NCBI GenBank assembly: GCA_023394965.1 | Contig: JAEWZX010000016.1 | Span: forward strand, 95,426 to 159,425 | Direction of reading: 5' to 3' | Length of the DNA: 64,000 nucleotides | DNA from: Pseudomonadota bacterium | GTDB taxonomy: Bacteria; Pseudomonadota; Alphaproteobacteria; Sphingomonadales; Sphingomonadaceae | Shown here: piece after piece, positions 16,889 through 25,038 of the stretch | How the letters are laid out: every line of letters starts with the position of its first letter | Position numbering within the stretch: position 1 is the first letter of the stretch | The notes under the pieces: model-generated | Databases searched by the model: none | What the model was told of the DNA's origin: nothing | Seen by the model: the letters and a program-made list of their open reading frames with translations, nothing else | Position numbers and translations under genes: made by a program

Positions 16889-17707
16889 TCACTCATTCAT
16901 TTTGCTAGGTTCGGGACCCATTCGACCATCCCTGTCGTCAAGAGCATCTATGCGGTGCATCTGATCCTCTGATAGCGTAAAGGAGATCGCTTTGAAATTC
17001 GCTTCGATATGGTCGCGGCTGGAAGCTTTGGGCAGGGGGCACAGGTCGTGCTGCAAATGCCATCTGAGAATCACTGCGCTGGCCGGCTGACCAGTTTCTT
17101 CGGCAATCGCGGCAATTACCGGGTCTTCCATACCGCCACCCTGGCCGAGGGGAGACCAGCTTTGGGTGACTATTCCCATATCTTTATGCACTTTACGCAG
17201 GTCACTCTGCTGAAAACTTGGATGCAGCTCTATCTGGTTCAGTGCCGGTGTTACTCCGGTTTCATGGACGATCAGCTTCAGATCCTCTTCGCGGAAGTTG
17301 GATACGCCGATGGATTTGGCCTTTCCTTGATCGCGTAGCTCGATCAGCGCCTTCCATGTTTCGACGAACAGGTCATTCTCTGGGCAGGGCCAATGGATCA
17401 AAAGCATGTCGACGTTCTCGCGGCCTAGCCGGTCGAGGCATTTCCCTGCAGCTTTCAGCGTACGGTCGTAGCCCTGGCTCGCATTCCATATCTTTGTCTG
17501 GAGGAAAATCTGGGACGATTCGCTCAGTCCTTCGCCGACGCCTTTTTCGTTCTGATATATCGCTGCGGTGTCCACCATCTTGTAGCCGACATCGACAGCC
17601 GTGCGCACGGCATCGGCTGCCTTGTCATTATCGATCTGCCATGTGCCAAAGCCGATTTGTGGAAGTTGGCGGCCGTCATTCAGGGTGAGCATGGGATAGT
17701 CTGTCAT
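16889..17707 (-). CDS. Aldo/keto reductase
   Basis: 272-residue NADPH-dependent TIM-barrel oxidoreductase. The catalytic tetrad is visible: Asp and Tyr in VDTAAIYQNE, Lys in FLQTKIWN and His in LLIHWPCPE. The coenzyme motif GVSNFREEDL and the start MTDYPMLTLNDGRQLPQIGF place it near 2,5-diketogluconate reductases, although the physiological substrate is unknown. The ATG at 17707 has AAGGAG about 9 bases upstream; longer frames lack this. It lies 53 bases upstream of trhO on the same strand and is divergent from purA. Confidence 0.92.
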   Translation of the reverse strand: MTDYPMLTLNDGRQLPQIGFGTWQIDNDKAADAVRTAVDVGYKMVDTAAIYQNEKGVGEGLSESSQIFLQTKIWNASQGYDRTLKAAGKCLDRLGRENVDMLLIHWPCPENDLFVETWKALIELRDQGKAKSIGVSNFREEDLKLIVHETGVTPALNQIELHPSFQQSDLRKVHKDMGIVTQSWSPLGQGGGMEDPVIAAIAEETGQPASAVILRWHLQHDLCPLPKASSRDHIEANFKAISFTLSEDQMHRIDALDDRDGRMGPEPSKMNE

Positions 17708-17799
17708 GTAATCTCCTTGTTCACACTCAATGTTGGAGCGCTGCAAAGTTTCCGCGGCTTGACGGGCATCTTGCAGCCCCCTAGTCCGCCCCCGCATAT

Positions 17800-17817
17800 G
17801 AAGCGAGTTTTCGCTTC
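17800..17817 (+). other. Short hairpin in the purA leader region
   Basis: GAAGCGA (17800-17806) pairs perfectly with TCGCTTC (17811-17817) around a four-base loop, 72 bases before the purA start. The 181-base interval between the divergent aldo/keto reductase and purA starts must hold both promoters. I see no convincing PurR-type site in it. Confidence 0.35.
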
Positions 17818-17888
17818 TCTACTCCATCCCTTGGTCGAGTCCTGTCGAAGGACCTTGTGGATCCCCGGGCAGGGGAAAAGGCGTAATC

Positions 17889-19178
17889 ATGGCAAACGTG
17901 ACCGTAATCGGTGCCCAGTGGGGCGATGAAGGAAAAGGCAAGATCGTCGACTGGCTTGCCAGTCGTGCAGATGCAGTCGTGCGCTTCCAAGGCGGGCACA
18001 ATGCGGGCCACACGTTGGTGGTCGGCGACACGACTTATAAGCTATCGTTGCTGCCAAGCGGTATCGTTACCGGCACGCTGAGCATCGTCGGTAACGGCGT
18101 AGTGCTGGATCCTTGGCATCTAAAGGCCGAGGTGGAAAAGCTGGAAGGTCAGGGCGTCGAGATCAATCCCGACAATTTCGCAGTTGCCGATAATTGCCCG
18201 TTGATTCTGCCGATCCACCGTGATCTCGACGGATTGCGCGAAACCGCTGCAGGGTCTGGTAAAATCGGCACTACCGGCCGCGGCATCGGCCCGGCTTACG
18301 AAGACAAGGTCGGCCGCCGCGCTATCCGCGTGTGCGACCTCGCGCATCTCGATGCTCTGGAACCGCAGCTCGATCGGCTATGCGCGCATCATGACGCCCT
18401 GCGCGCCGGTTTCGACCAGCCACCGATCGATCGCGAGGAATTGCTCTCCCAGCTGCGCGAGATTGCACCTTTCGTTCTGCAATTCGCGCAACCGGTTTGG
18501 AAAAGGCTAAAGAAGGTCCGCAAGGCCGGCGCTAAAATTCTGTTCGAAGGTGCGCAGGGCGTGCTGCTCGACATCGACCACGGTACCTATCCCTTCGTCA
18601 CCAGTTCCAATACTGTCAGCGGCACAGCTGCCGCTGGGAGTGGACTTGGCCCGAATGCTACCGGCTATGTTCTCGGGATCGTCAAGGCGTACACCACAAG
18701 GGTCGGCAGCGGGCCATTCCCGACCGAGCTGGAAGACGAGATCGGTCAGGGGATCGGCGAGCGCGGTCACGAGTTTGGGACAGTTACCGGCCGTCAACGG
18801 CGCGTGGGGTGGTTCGATGCTGTGCTTGTGCGACAAAGCTGCGCCATCAGCGGCGTTACAGGAATTGCGCTTACCAAGATCGACGTTCTGGACGGGCTCG
18901 ACGAAGTGAAGATTTGCACCGGCTACCGCCTCAATGGCAAGATCATGGACTACTTCCCCAGCCATGCCGCGGACCAAGCGGCGGTTGAGCCGATCTACGA
19001 ATCCATGGATGGCTGGAAGGAGTCGACTGCCGGGGCGCGGAGCTTTGCCGATCTGCCAGCTAACGCGGTTAAATACATACAACGGGTGCAGGAACTCATA
19101 GAAACGCCGGTTTCCCTAGTGTCTACCAGCCCGGAACGCGACGATACCATTCTGATGCGGGATCCGTTTATGGATTGA
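17889..19178 (+). CDS. purA: Adenylosuccinate synthetase
   Basis: 429 residues, the normal family length. It joins IMP and aspartate with GTP hydrolysis, the first step from IMP to AMP. Signatures are the P-loop-like GAQWGDEGKGKIVDWLA near the N-terminus, GHNAGHTLVVG, the active-site Lys region GRGIGPAYEDK and C-terminal PVSLVSTSPERDDTIL. ATG at 17889 is the first start in frame. The L,D-transpeptidase frame opens over its stop codon and the two may be co-transcribed. Confidence 0.97.
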   Translation: MANVTVIGAQWGDEGKGKIVDWLASRADAVVRFQGGHNAGHTLVVGDTTYKLSLLPSGIVTGTLSIVGNGVVLDPWHLKAEVEKLEGQGVEINPDNFAVADNCPLILPIHRDLDGLRETAAGSGKIGTTGRGIGPAYEDKVGRRAIRVCDLAHLDALEPQLDRLCAHHDALRAGFDQPPIDREELLSQLREIAPFVLQFAQPVWKRLKKVRKAGAKILFEGAQGVLLDIDHGTYPFVTSSNTVSGTAAAGSGLGPNATGYVLGIVKAYTTRVGSGPFPTELEDEIGQGIGERGHEFGTVTGRQRRVGWFDAVLVRQSCAISGVTGIALTKIDVLDGLDEVKICTGYRLNGKIMDYFPSHAADQAAVEPIYESMDGWKESTAGARSFADLPANAVKYIQRVQELIETPVSLVSTSPERDDTILMRDPFMD

Positions 19179-19207
19179 AACACGGGATGCGGTATGGTGC
19201 TTGCATC

Positions 19208-19720
19208 ATGCGCTCCGTTCTCGCCCTTGTTCTGGCCCTGCTCGCTGTGGCTCTGTCGCCCGCGCCGGAAGGCCGGGCGCAGCAGGCGCGAGCAGGCGAA
19301 CGGGCCGATTTCGTCCTCATCGACAAATCCAACCGTCGTCTTTGGGTCTATCAAAGAGGCAAGGTGATCCGTTCCTATGAGGGGCTGCAGTTCGGCGACC
19401 AGCCGCTGGGTCACAAACGCTTCGAAGGCGACGAGCGTACTCCTGAAGGGCGATATACGATCACTTACGGTAATCCGCAGTCCAGCTATTACCTTAGCCT
19501 CCATATCGATTATCCGAACGCTGAGGACCGTGCCTATGCCAAAGCGCGCGGTCGCAGCCCCGGAGGATTGATCTTTCTCCATGGTCAGCCAAATGGGCAG
19601 CCGGATGACACCCGGGTCCCTGGTGACTGGACCGATGGCTGCATCGCTTTATCCAACTCCGAGATCGCCGAACTGTGGAGCCTGATCCCCGACGGCACTC
19701 CGATTGAGATACGACCATAG
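19208..19720 (+). CDS. Exported L,D-transpeptidase family protein (YkuD domain)
   Basis: 170 residues with a signal peptide (MRSVLALVLALLAVALSP, cleavage near GRAQ). The YkuD domain has the catalytic motif HGQPNG followed by DWTDGCIALSNSEI, where the Cys attacks the peptide. Members make 3-3 crosslinks in peptidoglycan or attach proteins to it; short single-domain versions like this have an unproven substrate. ATG at 19208 is chosen because the hydrophobic signal starts there; ATG 19187 or TTG 19175 are alternatives lacking a better ribosome-binding site. It lies just after purA. Confidence 0.88.
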   Translation: MRSVLALVLALLAVALSPAPEGRAQQARAGERADFVLIDKSNRRLWVYQRGKVIRSYEGLQFGDQPLGHKRFEGDERTPEGRYTITYGNPQSSYYLSLHIDYPNAEDRAYAKARGRSPGGLIFLHGQPNGQPDDTRVPGDWTDGCIALSNSEIAELWSLIPDGTPIEIRP

Positions 19721-19748
19721 ATCTGACACCTTGACCTGACCTCTATTT

Positions 19749-19763
19749 GTTCACATTCTGTTC
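19749..19763 (+). promoter_or_regulatory. LexA-type SOS box candidate, GTTC-N7-GTTC
   Basis: GTTC at 19749-19752 and GTTC at 19760-19763 are separated by exactly 7 bases, the consensus for alphaproteobacterial LexA. The site is in the 70-base gap before the winged-helix gene and ends 27 bases before its ATG. About two such matches per 64 kb are expected by chance over both strands, so its weight rests on the promoter position. Confidence 0.45.
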
Positions 19764-19790
19764 TTGCTTAAGCCAGAGGAGTACGAGTCG

Positions 19791-20762
19791 ATGCAGGAGG
19801 ATTTCAAGTACGGGGCGGTCCGCGACGGTGCCGGATGCCAGCTCTCTGTTACCATATTGGCTGATCGTGACCGTGTTCGGACGGAGATGGAGGAAGATGC
19901 AGCGGCGGCCGGCTTCCGTGTGCTCGATAGCTGCAGCCTGGAAGAATATGCTCAAGGCCCGCTTTCCGTGCTCGGCGATCTCGTGTTGGTCGACTGCGCT
20001 GTAGCAAGTGGAGATGCGCTGGCACTGCTCTCGCGGCTCGACATGCGCGGCGGCAAAGCGGGGGCTCAGCTGGTGGTATCGACGACGATGGCCGTACTGG
20101 ACGATGTGTTCGGCTGCTTTGCCATGACGGCGCCGCAGATCCTGGTTGATCCGGCACGGGCCGAGCGGGTGATTGCGATCGGTCGTGTACTTGCTCGTGT
20201 GCCCAACCTGCGTCTGCGTGAAATTGGCGAGGAAGACCGGCTGATGCTGCTGCGGCTGACCGAACAGGTCGGCCAGATTGCCGAACGGCTCGAGCGGCTG
20301 TCTCCTGGTCAACGCGAAGGAGGTGGGGCTTTCCGCTTCGAAGCACCCGCGCAAAGCTGGCGCGGGGAGGGGGACCGGCATACCCCGCATTCCGCTGCCG
20401 ATGCCCGACCGCGCCTTCCAAACGGTGCGACCATTCGTCAACTGATCAAGGCACGGCAGGTACGGACGCATTATTTCGACGGTGATCTCTTTGCCGATCC
20501 GGCGTGGGACATACTGCTCGACCTCGCTGCTGCGCGCGCCGAGCGCAAGCAAGTTTCGGTCACCTCGCTGTGCATTGCGGCCGGGGTCCCGGCAACTACC
20601 GCTCTGCGCTGGATCGGTCAGATGGTGGAAGGCGATTTGCTGGTGCGCGTGTCTGATCCGCATGACAGGCGGCGCGCCTATATCGCGCTGGCGGATGGCA
20701 CTGCCGACGCGCTGGCGCGCTATTTTGCAGAAGTGCGGGCAGGTGAACTGGTAGTGGTTTGA
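19791..20762 (+). CDS. Pseudo-receiver plus winged-helix (MarR-like) DNA-binding protein
   Basis: 323 residues. The first 130 or so look like a response-regulator fold (VTILADRDRV, DLVLVDCAVASGD, AQLVVSTTMAV), with an Asp in the phosphoacceptor position but no clear conserved lysine (QILVDPARAE), so it is probably degenerate. A charged linker follows. The C-terminus (about 235-323) is a MarR-like winged helix: VTSLCIAAGVPATTALRWI with the wing VRVSDPHDRRRAYIAL. The target is unknown. ATG 19791 is preferred over TTG 19764, since GAGGAG lies at 19776-19781. It overlaps the next convergent gene by 43 bases. Confidence 0.8.
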   Translation: MQEDFKYGAVRDGAGCQLSVTILADRDRVRTEMEEDAAAAGFRVLDSCSLEEYAQGPLSVLGDLVLVDCAVASGDALALLSRLDMRGGKAGAQLVVSTTMAVLDDVFGCFAMTAPQILVDPARAERVIAIGRVLARVPNLRLREIGEEDRLMLLRLTEQVGQIAERLERLSPGQREGGGAFRFEAPAQSWRGEGDRHTPHSAADARPRLPNGATIRQLIKARQVRTHYFDGDLFADPAWDILLDLAAARAERKQVSVTSLCIAAGVPATTALRWIGQMVEGDLLVRVSDPHDRRRAYIALADGTADALARYFAEVRAGELVVV

Positions 20763-21526
20763 TCCCAGCGCAAGATGACGGTCAGTCCTTCTGCTGGCGG
20801 GGCGGCGGGCAGGGAAATACGCTGGGCATCGGCGCGGGCACGGACCAGCACCATTTCCGGCACATCGACGTCGTGCAGCACACAATCCGCCATGCCCAGC
20901 GCACGTGCCTGACGCAGCGTCAGATCCTCGGGATCACTGCTGGTCAGCGTGACTTCAAATACCTCCGTATCGTGCGCAGGCGCTACGCCGCCGAGCCAGT
21001 CGGTTATCTTCGTGTCGCTGTCGGCCTCCAAAGGGTCGAGAGGGCCACCTTGTTGGAGCGCGACGTCGATCTGCCGCCGCCGCATTGCGCCATCGGGGAA
21101 TCGGGTACGGATCGTGTCGCGGGCATCCTGCAGCGCACGGGCCAGCGCGCCGAGCGATTGCGGCAGCAGCATCTCTAATCGAAGCCGCAGATGCTTGGCG
21201 AGACCCGCCGACGCGCCGCCCGTGCTCACCGCAACAAGCACTGGGTCGCGGTCAAGTACGCTCGGCAAGGTGAAATCGCACAGATCGGGCCGATCGGCCA
21301 CATTGACCAGCAGTCCTGCGCGTTTCAGCCGCAGCGCTGCCGTCTCCGCAGCGCGCGCATTATCCAGCGCCACGAAGGCGAGCCGCGCGTGATGCGCCTC
21401 GGTCTCACCGCAGGGCACACCCCCGGCACGTATCACCAGCCGCGCCTTGGCCTCAGCCATCTCGCCGGTACCGACCACCACCACACGCGTGCCCGCGATG
21501 CGATGGAAGAGCGGCAGACTATGCAT
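20720..21526 (-). CDS. Precorrin-2 dehydrogenase / siroheme synthase N-terminal domain protein
   Basis: 268 residues matching the N-terminal half of CysG (Met8-like), which oxidises precorrin-2 with NAD and may insert iron to make siroheme for sulfite/nitrite reductases. NAD-binding HRIAGTRVVVVGTGEMAEAK and VNVADRPDLCDFTLPSVLDR with VAVSTGGASAGLAKHLR are the family hallmarks. The methyltransferase half of CysG is absent. The C-terminal 90 residues are less typical. Its ATG shares one base with the lysA stop (TAATG), pointing to coupled translation. No sulfite reductase gene is in the window. Confidence 0.85.
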   Translation of the reverse strand: MHSLPLFHRIAGTRVVVVGTGEMAEAKARLVIRAGGVPCGETEAHHARLAFVALDNARAAETAALRLKRAGLLVNVADRPDLCDFTLPSVLDRDPVLVAVSTGGASAGLAKHLRLRLEMLLPQSLGALARALQDARDTIRTRFPDGAMRRRQIDVALQQGGPLDPLEADSDTKITDWLGGVAPAHDTEVFEVTLTSSDPEDLTLRQARALGMADCVLHDVDVPEMVLVRARADAQRISLPAAPPAEGLTVILRWDQTTTSSPARTSAK

Positions 21527-22788
21527 TAATCAAGCCACTCCGGCACGCGCTCGGCATCCATGATCTCGCTGGCGGCGATACGGTCGGCGACCACAGCATA
21601 GCGATCGCCGTCGACCAGTACTTCGGCCACGAAGCCGCGTGAGTTGTAAGACGAAGCCATTGTCGCGCCATAGGCCCCAGCGGTGCGAAAAATTGCCAGT
21701 TCGCCAGCTGCCAGCGCGTCGCATTCGCGGTCCATGGCAAAGGTGTCCCCCGTTTCGCAGATCGGGCCTACGATATGGGCGGTCATCTGTTCGCCGGTCG
21801 GTTCGACGGCGTCGATATCGTGCCAGGCGCCATACATGGCGGGACGTGCGAGATCGTTCATCGCCGCATCCACCACCACGAACGGCGGGCCGTTGCCGCT
21901 GCGCTTGGAGCGGATCACGCGGGTCAGCAACACGCCTGCATTGCCCGCGATCACGCGGCCGGGTTCGAACATTAGCTGCACGTTCCAGCCAGCGGCGGCA
22001 CGCGCGACCATTGCGCCATAGGCGGCCGGTTCCGGCAGTTCCTCGCCCGCCTTGTAAGGCACGCCCAGTCCGCCGCCGAGATCGGCATGGGTCACGCGAC
22101 AGCCACGCTCGCGCAGTTCGGCAATCAGCGCACCAAGTTTGGTGAAGGCGGTTTCGAGCGGCTCCAGATCGGCTAGCTGACTGCCGATATGGACTGCCAG
22201 CCCGCGCATATCGAGGCTGTCTTCCTCCGTCAGCCGGGCGTAGATTTCGGCCGCCCGGTCCAGTGGGACGCCGAACTTGTTTTCGCGCTTGCCGGTCGAG
22301 ATCTTCTCGTGCGTGCGGGCGTCGACATCGGGATTGACGCGCAGTGCGCAGGCAGCGCGCATCCCGTGGCGCCGGGCGATGGCGGCCAGCTCGTAACCCT
22401 CTTCCTCGCTCTCGATATTGAACTGGCCGATCCCGGCCTCGAGTGCCTGCAGCAGCTCGGCATGGGTCTTGCCGACGCCGGAAAAAACGATGTCTTCGGG
22501 TTTCATTCCGGCGCGCAGCGCGCGGGTCAGTTCTCCGCCGGACACAACGTCTGCGCCATAGCCTTCATTCGCCAGCACCTTCAGTACAGCGAGGTTGGGA
22601 TTGGCTTTCACGGCAAAGGCGATGTGCGGTTTGTCGAGTGCAGACAAAGCATCGCGGAATACCCGCGCATGACGCACCAGCGTGGCGCGGGAATAGATAT
22701 AAACGGGAGTGCCGACTTCGTCGGCAATCCGCGGCAGAGGCACGTCTTCGGCGTGCATCACGCCGTCTTTCAGGTGGAAATGGTCCAT
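21526..22788 (-). CDS. lysA: Diaminopimelate decarboxylase
   Basis: 420-residue PLP enzyme that decarboxylates meso-diaminopimelate to lysine. The PLP lysine is in IAFAVKANPNLAVLKVL. Other family blocks are GVGKTHAELLQALEAGI, the glycine-rich phosphate site VTHADLGGGLGVPYK, FEPGRVIAGNAG and the catalytic Cys region GPICETGDTF. The C-terminal YGATMASSYNSRGFVAEVLV is diagnostic. It belongs to the minus-strand run argH - LptM-like lipoprotein - lysA - precorrin-2 dehydrogenase. Confidence 0.97.
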   Translation of the reverse strand: MDHFHLKDGVMHAEDVPLPRIADEVGTPVYIYSRATLVRHARVFRDALSALDKPHIAFAVKANPNLAVLKVLANEGYGADVVSGGELTRALRAGMKPEDIVFSGVGKTHAELLQALEAGIGQFNIESEEEGYELAAIARRHGMRAACALRVNPDVDARTHEKISTGKRENKFGVPLDRAAEIYARLTEEDSLDMRGLAVHIGSQLADLEPLETAFTKLGALIAELRERGCRVTHADLGGGLGVPYKAGEELPEPAAYGAMVARAAAGWNVQLMFEPGRVIAGNAGVLLTRVIRSKRSGNGPPFVVVDAAMNDLARPAMYGAWHDIDAVEPTGEQMTAHIVGPICETGDTFAMDRECDALAAGELAIFRTAGAYGATMASSYNSRGFVAEVLVDGDRYAVVADRIAASEIMDAERVPEWLD

Positions 22789-22851
22789 GACGGTCGCATC
22801 TGCCCAATCCCTTTATGCATGTCGAGCAAGCCTTGCTTGCCCCGATGAAAA

Positions 22852-23088
22852 TCACTCGGGAGGCAAGTCGAAAGGATCGTCTTCGCGTTCTTCCGAACGA
22901 GTACGCAGTTCGACGTTCCGGTCGGGCGCTGCCTCAGGGTCGAGCTCCAGCAGCTCGTCGGCAGTAGGCTGAACTTCTGCTCCATAGGGTGCAGGTGGGA
23001 GTGACGTCCCTTCGACCGGTTCCAACGCGGATTTTTGCCCGCATGCGCCGAGCAAGATTATGGCAGTAAGGGCGACCCAGTTACGCAT
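22852..23088 (-). CDS. Small LptM-like lipoprotein
   Basis: 78 residues. The signal peptide MRNWVALTAIILLGAC ends in a lipobox with Cys16, followed by GQKSALEPVEG. This fits the pattern of the short lipoprotein usually found between argH and lysA. In E. coli the equivalent LptM (YifL) helps LptD assemble with correct disulfides in the outer membrane. The acidic tail is longer than in E. coli. Its ATG shares one base with the argH stop (TAATG), so translation is coupled. Function is inferred from motif and gene position. Confidence 0.8.
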   Translation of the reverse strand: MRNWVALTAIILLGACGQKSALEPVEGTSLPPAPYGAEVQPTADELLELDPEAAPDRNVELRTRSEEREDDPFDLPPE

Positions 23089-24464
23089 TAATCCTCCATG
23101 TCGAGGCGCTTCTTAGCCTCGGTCACCTGCTCTCTTACGCGAACTGGGGCGGTCCCGCCATAGGATGCACGTGCTGCAACGGATGCATCGACCGAAAGTG
23201 CATCGAAGACCCGCTCGTCGATCCGGTCATCGATACCTTTAAGGTCGTCGATCGACAGGCCGTCGAGCGCGACACCTTTTTCGTCCGCCAGTTTAACTGC
23301 GGCGCCTGTGATGTGGTGCGCTTCGCGGAACGGAATGTCGGCCTGCCGCACCAGCCAGTCGGCAAGGTCTGTGGCCGTCGCGTGGCCTGCTTCGGCAGCT
23401 CTACGCATACGCGCAATATCGAATCCGCTGTCGGCAATCATGCCAGTCATGGCTGCCAGGCTCAGGTCGAGAAGACCAACGGCTTCGAACACCGGTGGTT
23501 TGTCGTCCTGCATGTCTTTGGAATAGGCAAGTGGCAGGCCTTTCATTGTAATCATCAGACTGGTGGCGCAGCCGATTACCCGACCGGCATGCCCGCGCAC
23601 CAGCTCTGCCGCATCCGGATTTCGCTTCTGCGGCATGATCGAGCTGCCGGTCGAAAGCGTGTCGGGCAATTTCACAAAACCGAAGGGCTGGCTTGCCCAG
23701 ATGATGAATTCTTCTGCCAACCTGCTTAGGTGAAGGGAACACTGGCTTGCAGCCATTAAGTAATCCAGCGCGAAGTCGCGATCGGACACGGCATCAAGGC
23801 TGTTGCGTGTGGGCCGGGCAAAGCCGAGCGCCTGTGCGGTCATATTGCGGTCGAGATCGAATCCGGTCCCTGCGAGCGCCGCTGAGCCGAGCGGACACTC
23901 GTCCATCCGCGCAAGCGCATCGGCGAAACGCGAACGGTCGCGCATCAGCATTTCGAAATAGGCGAGCAGGTGATGGCCCAGCGTCACAGGTTGCGCGGTC
24001 TGCAAATGGGTGAAGCCTGGCATGATGCTGTCTGCATGCTCTTCGGCGCGGCTGACCAGCGCGGTTAATACCGCTTCTATGCCCGCGATCGCGCGCTGCA
24101 TGGCGCTGCGCGTCCACATGCGGAAATCAGTCGCTACTTGGTCATTGCGGCTGCGGGCCGTATGAAGTCGACCGGCAACAGGGCCGATGATTTCCGTCAG
24201 GCGTGCCTCCACCGTCATGTGGATGTCTTCGAGATCCCAACTCTCGGGAACCCCGTCTCGATCGTACTCGTCGGATATCTGCTGAAGACCGCCGTCGATT
24301 GCCTGTGCATCATCTTCACTTACGATGCCTTGCTGCGCCAGCATGGCGACATGTGCGCGACTGCCGGCTATATCTTCGCGCCACAGTGCCTTGTCGAATG
24401 GGATCGAAGCATTGATTTCGCGCATGATCGCGCTAGGCCCCTCGGCAAACCTGCCGCCCCACAT
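23088..24464 (-). CDS. argH: Argininosuccinate lyase
   Basis: 458 residues, typical length. It splits argininosuccinate to arginine and fumarate, the last arginine step. Family motifs are HTARSRNDQVATDFRMW, GFTHLQTAQPVTLGHHLLAY and the superfamily signature GSSIMPQKRNPDAAELVRG. ATG 24464 gives the standard N-terminus MWGGRFAEGPS. The next upstream ATG (24509) would run into the divergent thioredoxin-like gene. Only 16 bases separate the two starts, so the promoters must overlap coding sequence. Confidence 0.96.
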   Translation of the reverse strand: MWGGRFAEGPSAIMREINASIPFDKALWREDIAGSRAHVAMLAQQGIVSEDDAQAIDGGLQQISDEYDRDGVPESWDLEDIHMTVEARLTEIIGPVAGRLHTARSRNDQVATDFRMWTRSAMQRAIAGIEAVLTALVSRAEEHADSIMPGFTHLQTAQPVTLGHHLLAYFEMLMRDRSRFADALARMDECPLGSAALAGTGFDLDRNMTAQALGFARPTRNSLDAVSDRDFALDYLMAASQCSLHLSRLAEEFIIWASQPFGFVKLPDTLSTGSSIMPQKRNPDAAELVRGHAGRVIGCATSLMITMKGLPLAYSKDMQDDKPPVFEAVGLLDLSLAAMTGMIADSGFDIARMRRAAEAGHATATDLADWLVRQADIPFREAHHITGAAVKLADEKGVALDGLSIDDLKGIDDRIDERVFDALSVDASVAARASYGGTAPVRVREQVTEAKKRLDMED

Positions 24465-24480
24465 TGTGTTGGAGTTTTTC

Positions 24481-25038
24481 GTGTCCCGTACGTCGTTCAC
24501 GCTTGCCATTATCCTCGGTCTTGCTGTCGCAGCCTGCGATAGGGGGACACCGGAAGAGGCGCAAGAAAGCACCGCTTCATCCACACCAACCGGAGAAATC
24601 GATCCGAGCGGGGCCGGGGCTCTGATGCCGACTGTCAATGTTTCGGATCCTGAAGGCCGCCAACTCAATCTGGGTGCGCTTCAGGGGGCACCGGTACTTC
24701 TCAACCTGTGGGCCACATGGTGCGCCCCATGCGTGAAAGAAATGCCGCTTTTGGATGAACTTGCTGCCGAATATCAAGGGCATCTCAGAGTGTTGACGGT
24801 AAGCCAGGATATGCAGGGCGCGGCGAAGGTCGGCCCATTTTTCGCCGAAAAGGGCTATTCCACTCTTGAACCGTGGCTGGATCCGGAAAACGAAATCAGC
24901 TTTGCAGTTGGCGGCGGGGTGATGCCGACAACGGTGCTCTACGATGCGGCTGGACAGGAAGTCTGGCGGGTGCAGGGCGATTATGACTGGTCTAGCGAAG
25001 AAGCGCACGCGGCCATCGACGCCGCAATTGCCGAATAA
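24481..25038 (+). CDS. TlpA-like thioredoxin lipoprotein
   Basis: 185 residues, GTG start with GGAG at 24471-24474. The signal peptide ends in LAVAAC, so it is probably a lipoprotein facing the periplasm. The thioredoxin fold has the active site WATWCAPCVKEMP and the cis-proline region VGGGVMPTTVLYD. TlpA/ResA proteins reduce disulfides in the periplasm, often for cytochrome c or copper-site maturation. Whether it helps the adjacent LptM-like lipoprotein pathway, which depends on LptD disulfides, is speculation. Its 3' end overlaps the convergent FAD enzyme by 58 bases. Confidence 0.92.
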   Translation: MSRTSFTLAIILGLAVAACDRGTPEEAQESTASSTPTGEIDPSGAGALMPTVNVSDPEGRQLNLGALQGAPVLLNLWATWCAPCVKEMPLLDELAAEYQGHLRVLTVSQDMQGAAKVGPFFAEKGYSTLEPWLDPENEISFAVGGGVMPTTVLYDAAGQEVWRVQGDYDWSSEEAHAAIDAAIAE

